This document shows positions 61,641 through 64,000 of a stretch of 64,000 bases of DNA, piece after piece. Under the pieces are notes generated by a model. The model worked only from the letters and a program-made list of their open reading frames with translations, was not told the origin of the DNA and did not search any database. The position numbers and the translations under genes were made by a program. This DNA is from Vagococcus jeotgali (lineage in GTDB: Bacteria > Bacillota > Bacilli > Lactobacillales > Vagococcaceae). Each line of letters begins with the position of its first letter. The stretch's first letter is position 1. The stretch covers positions 248,001 through 312,000 of the forward strand of contig NZ_CP142146.1 in NCBI RefSeq assembly GCF_035918315.1, in the 5' to 3' direction.

Positions 61641-64000
61641 ATGAAGCCATTAACGTTAACTTTAGAAAATTTTGGACCATATGCTTATGAGAAAATCGAT
61701 TTCTCCAGTTTTTATGCTCACTCTCTTTTTCTAATCTCAGGGAAAACTGGGTCAGGGAAAACAACTTTATTTGATGGAATGAGTTATGCTTTATATGGTC
61801 AAACTTCTGGTGGTAATCGAGATGCCAAAGAAATGCGTTCTAATTTTGCTCGTTTAGGGGAAGATACAAAAGTCATATTCACATTTGAGCAAGGTGGTAA
61901 ACTTTACAAAGTAGAACGTGAACCAGAACAGATGAAGAAAAATCAACGAGGGAAAGGTGAGGTTAAAAAAGCAGCGACTGCTATTTTAACTGTGTTTGAT
62001 TCTAGTGGTAAAGAAGAAGCGCAATACAAGAAAGTATCAGAGGTTGGTCAAAAAATTTATGATTTGCTTCAACTATCTGCTAGTCAATTTTCTCAAATTG
62101 TGATGTTACCTCAAGGTGCTTTCCAACAGTTTTTACAATCAGACAGTGATAGCAAAGAGAAAATATTACGTCAAATTTTTAGAACAGGTTTCTATCAAGA
62201 ATTAAGTACTCAAGTAAAAGAGAAAAAAAAGAAGCAGGAGACAGCCTTAAAAAAAGAGTATCATACATTGAATACTCTACTGACACAATTAATTTGGGAA
62301 GAAGGATTTCAAAGTGACGTGACACAAGAGATGCCTCTTGATGCACTACTTGCTAAGTATAGTGAGCAAAAATCAACCTGTTTAGCATATGAGCAGACAA
62401 TGAATACACAGCTAGAAAATCAGATGAAGCAAGTAGAAGAGGTTGAAGAAAAACTTCGACTAGCGCTACAATTAGAAAAACAGTTCACTGAGTATGATCA
62501 TATTAGAGATAGATACCAATTACTAGAGAAACAACGACCTCAAATCGACTTGTTGAAAAAAAAGATAGCCGACTTTAAATTAAGACAACCACTTATTGCT
62601 GTAGCAAAAGAAGAGCAAAAAATTCAAGTACTTCACCGTGATTTATTGGATGAACAAGAAGAGTTACAATCATCATACAAATTTAAAGAAAAGGCAGCCA
62701 AGGAAATTAATGCTACATTGGAAACACTGTATCAGCAAGCAAATGAGATGAGTAAGAAAAGAGAGGAAATCTCACAAATTGAGCTTATTTTACCTTTAGT
62801 AGATCAACAAATGATGTTGTCTGAAGAGATAACAAAAGTCAATGAGACAATAAAGGTGAATGAGTCATCACTAAATACAATATCCCATCAGAAAAAAGAA
62901 CTGCTAGATAATATAGAAAAAAGTGAAACATTACTCAAAACTCAACCTGACATTTTAAAAGAAGCATATGCTGTAGAAGAGAAACTTCGTGTATTAAAAG
63001 AGTTACAAATGGATATCGTTACATATGAGGCACTCAAAGCTAAACAAGAAGAGCTAACTAATGGATTAAAAGAAAGTAAACTTCATATACAACAAGTATT
63101 AAAAGATATCTCACTACTTGAAGAGGAGCATACCTTAACTAAAGATAAATGGGCGAGAGGGCAAATCGCAAAATTAAGTTTGTCACTAATTGATGGTGAG
63201 ATGTGTCCAGTTTGTGGTGCTAAAGATCACCCATCGCCAGCTCACTATGATGATTTATCTGAGCAAGAATTAGTTGATTTAGACAAGCGAATTGAGCAAA
63301 TAGATTTAAAACGAGAAGAATTAAATTTAGAAATAGGGAAAGAACAAACAAAAACAAGTTTATTACAACATGAGTTTGAAAATGTAGTTATAAAAAAAGA
63401 AGAGTTAGAAAAATCTATTCAAACAATTATTTTACAACTCAGCAACCAAAATTTACTTACTCAAGCATTGTGGCAAGAGTATAGCCAAATAGAAATTGAT
63501 AAATATAAACAAGTAAAAAAAGAACTTGATAAGCAACAATTAGACTTACAAAAACTATCAGAAAGTCTACCTCAAAAGCAATCAGAGGCATTAATACTTG
63601 AGGATCAGACAACTAAATTATCAACTAGCATTCAAACACTTAAAGAAAAAGAAGTAGGTTTTATGGCAGAGTTAAATCAAATAAAATCTCAGCTTGCTAG
63701 TAAGTGGAGTGAGATCGATGATAAACTGGCATATAAAAAACAATTAGAGCGTGATGTTAGTGATTATGACAAGCTGATTAGCACACATCAAGAGTACTCA
63801 ATTCAGGTAGATAAAGATATTGTTAAATTAGAAGCAGATTTAGAAAATAAACAAAAGCGCTTATTAGAAGTATCTGAAGAGTTAAAAGAGTTAGCTCGGT
63901 CAAAAGAAGAGCAGTTAATCAAATTAGATAGTACACTAGATGAATTAGAACAGTGGATAAGACAAGAGTATGATGAGACAAAAGACACCTCACTTGTTCA
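61641..64000 (+). CDS. sbcC: Exonuclease subunit SbcC (partial, runs off the window)
   Basis: The open frame from ATG 61641 reaches the window end without a stop (786 codons visible). The N-terminus has the Walker A loop ISGKTGSGKTTLFDG, the Rad50-type QLSASQFSQIVMLPQGAFQQFL motif (Q-loop region), then a long coiled coil whose tip is the zinc hook CPVCGAKDHPSP near residue 525. The C-terminal ATPase half lies outside the window. It forms the SbcCD complex with the preceding gene. Confidence 0.95.
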   Translation, partial: MKPLTLTLENFGPYAYEKIDFSSFYAHSLFLISGKTGSGKTTLFDGMSYALYGQTSGGNRDAKEMRSNFARLGEDTKVIFTFEQGGKLYKVEREPEQMKKNQRGKGEVKKAATAILTVFDSSGKEEAQYKKVSEVGQKIYDLLQLSASQFSQIVMLPQGAFQQFLQSDSDSKEKILRQIFRTGFYQELSTQVKEKKKKQETALKKEYHTLNTLLTQLIWEEGFQSDVTQEMPLDALLAKYSEQKSTCLAYEQTMNTQLENQMKQVEEVEEKLRLALQLEKQFTEYDHIRDRYQLLEKQRPQIDLLKKKIADFKLRQPLIAVAKEEQKIQVLHRDLLDEQEELQSSYKFKEKAAKEINATLETLYQQANEMSKKREEISQIELILPLVDQQMMLSEEITKVNETIKVNESSLNTISHQKKELLDNIEKSETLLKTQPDILKEAYAVEEKLRVLKELQMDIVTYEALKAKQEELTNGLKESKLHIQQVLKDISLLEEEHTLTKDKWARGQIAKLSLSLIDGEMCPVCGAKDHPSPAHYDDLSEQELVDLDKRIEQIDLKREELNLEIGKEQTKTSLLQHEFENVVIKKEELEKSIQTIILQLSNQNLLTQALWQEYSQIEIDKYKQVKKELDKQQLDLQKLSESLPQKQSEALILEDQTTKLSTSIQTLKEKEVGFMAELNQIKSQLASKWSEIDDKLAYKKQLERDVSDYDKLISTHQEYSIQVDKDIVKLEADLENKQKRLLEVSEELKELARSKEEQLIKLDSTLDELEQWIRQEYDETKDTSLV

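Noticed and set aside
1-64000. CRISPR array, prophage, toxin-antitoxin or restriction system
   Set aside because: I saw no regularly spaced repeats, phage structural genes, integrase, methylase or small paired toxin-antitoxin frames.

Overview
The window is low-GC, gene-dense DNA of a Gram-positive coccus of the Lactobacillales. Gene content (IreB, PrsA, EcsAB, ProB without a PUA domain, the long dUTPase, MaeP/MaeE, tRNA-binding T-box leaders) and the order gltX-cysS-mrnC-rlmB-rae1-sigH fit the Enterococcaceae; Vagococcus or Enterococcus is my best guess, made from memory of these families and not from a search.

Layout. 1-4.6 kb: malate utilisation, with the two-component genes maeR (partial) and maeK diverging from maeP (transporter) and maeE (malic enzyme). 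4.6-11.1 kb: a short prepilin-type peptidase, a lipoprotein, Dps, then yfhO-proA-proB on the minus strand. 11.3-11.8 kb: a heavily deleted kup remnant. 11.9-20.0 kb: dut-radA-yacL-gltX, a cysteine T-box, cysS-mrnC-rlmB-rae1. 20.0-25.4 kb: an insertion-sequence cluster (an IS30 element with a frameshifted transposase, a second IS30-type element and an ISL3 element) among sigH, veg and a low-molecular-weight phosphatase whose last codons were displaced. 25.5-37.1 kb: prsA, ytxH, hit, ecsAB, a ytmP-like kinase, trmB, a serine hydrolase, LOG, pepA, usp, ytpR, ireB-ruvX-DUF1292. 37.1-43.9 kb: a ribose operon rbsR/rbsKDACB with paired operators, in which rbsA is broken by a second, intact copy of the first IS30 element. 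44.0-52.5 kb: rnhC, zapA-cvpA-mutS2-trxA, uvrC, a small membrane protein, ndh. 52.6-57.6 kb: an SH3b amidase and, divergently, aspS with an aspartate T-box; an IS1202-type element sits exactly between their promoters. 57.7-64 kb: yitT, yazA, trmN6, plsC, sbcD and the 5' part of sbcC.

Five insertion sequences were delimited from terminal inverted repeats and target duplications: two IS30 copies (2 bp), a second IS30 type (13 bp), ISL3 (8 bp) and IS1202 type (28 bp). Four lie in nearly neutral places (after a terminator, in a terminator T-tract, at the last codons of a gene, between back-to-back promoters); only the one in rbsA clearly damages a gene. The two IS30 copies are in opposite orientation and flank about 18.7 kb that could invert.

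No CRISPR array, prophage, rRNA or tRNA gene was seen. I found no convincing undescribed multi-gene system; the unusual material lies in the IS insertions, the decayed genes and several proteins with altered catalytic motifs (MaeK, a thioredoxin-like protein, SigH).
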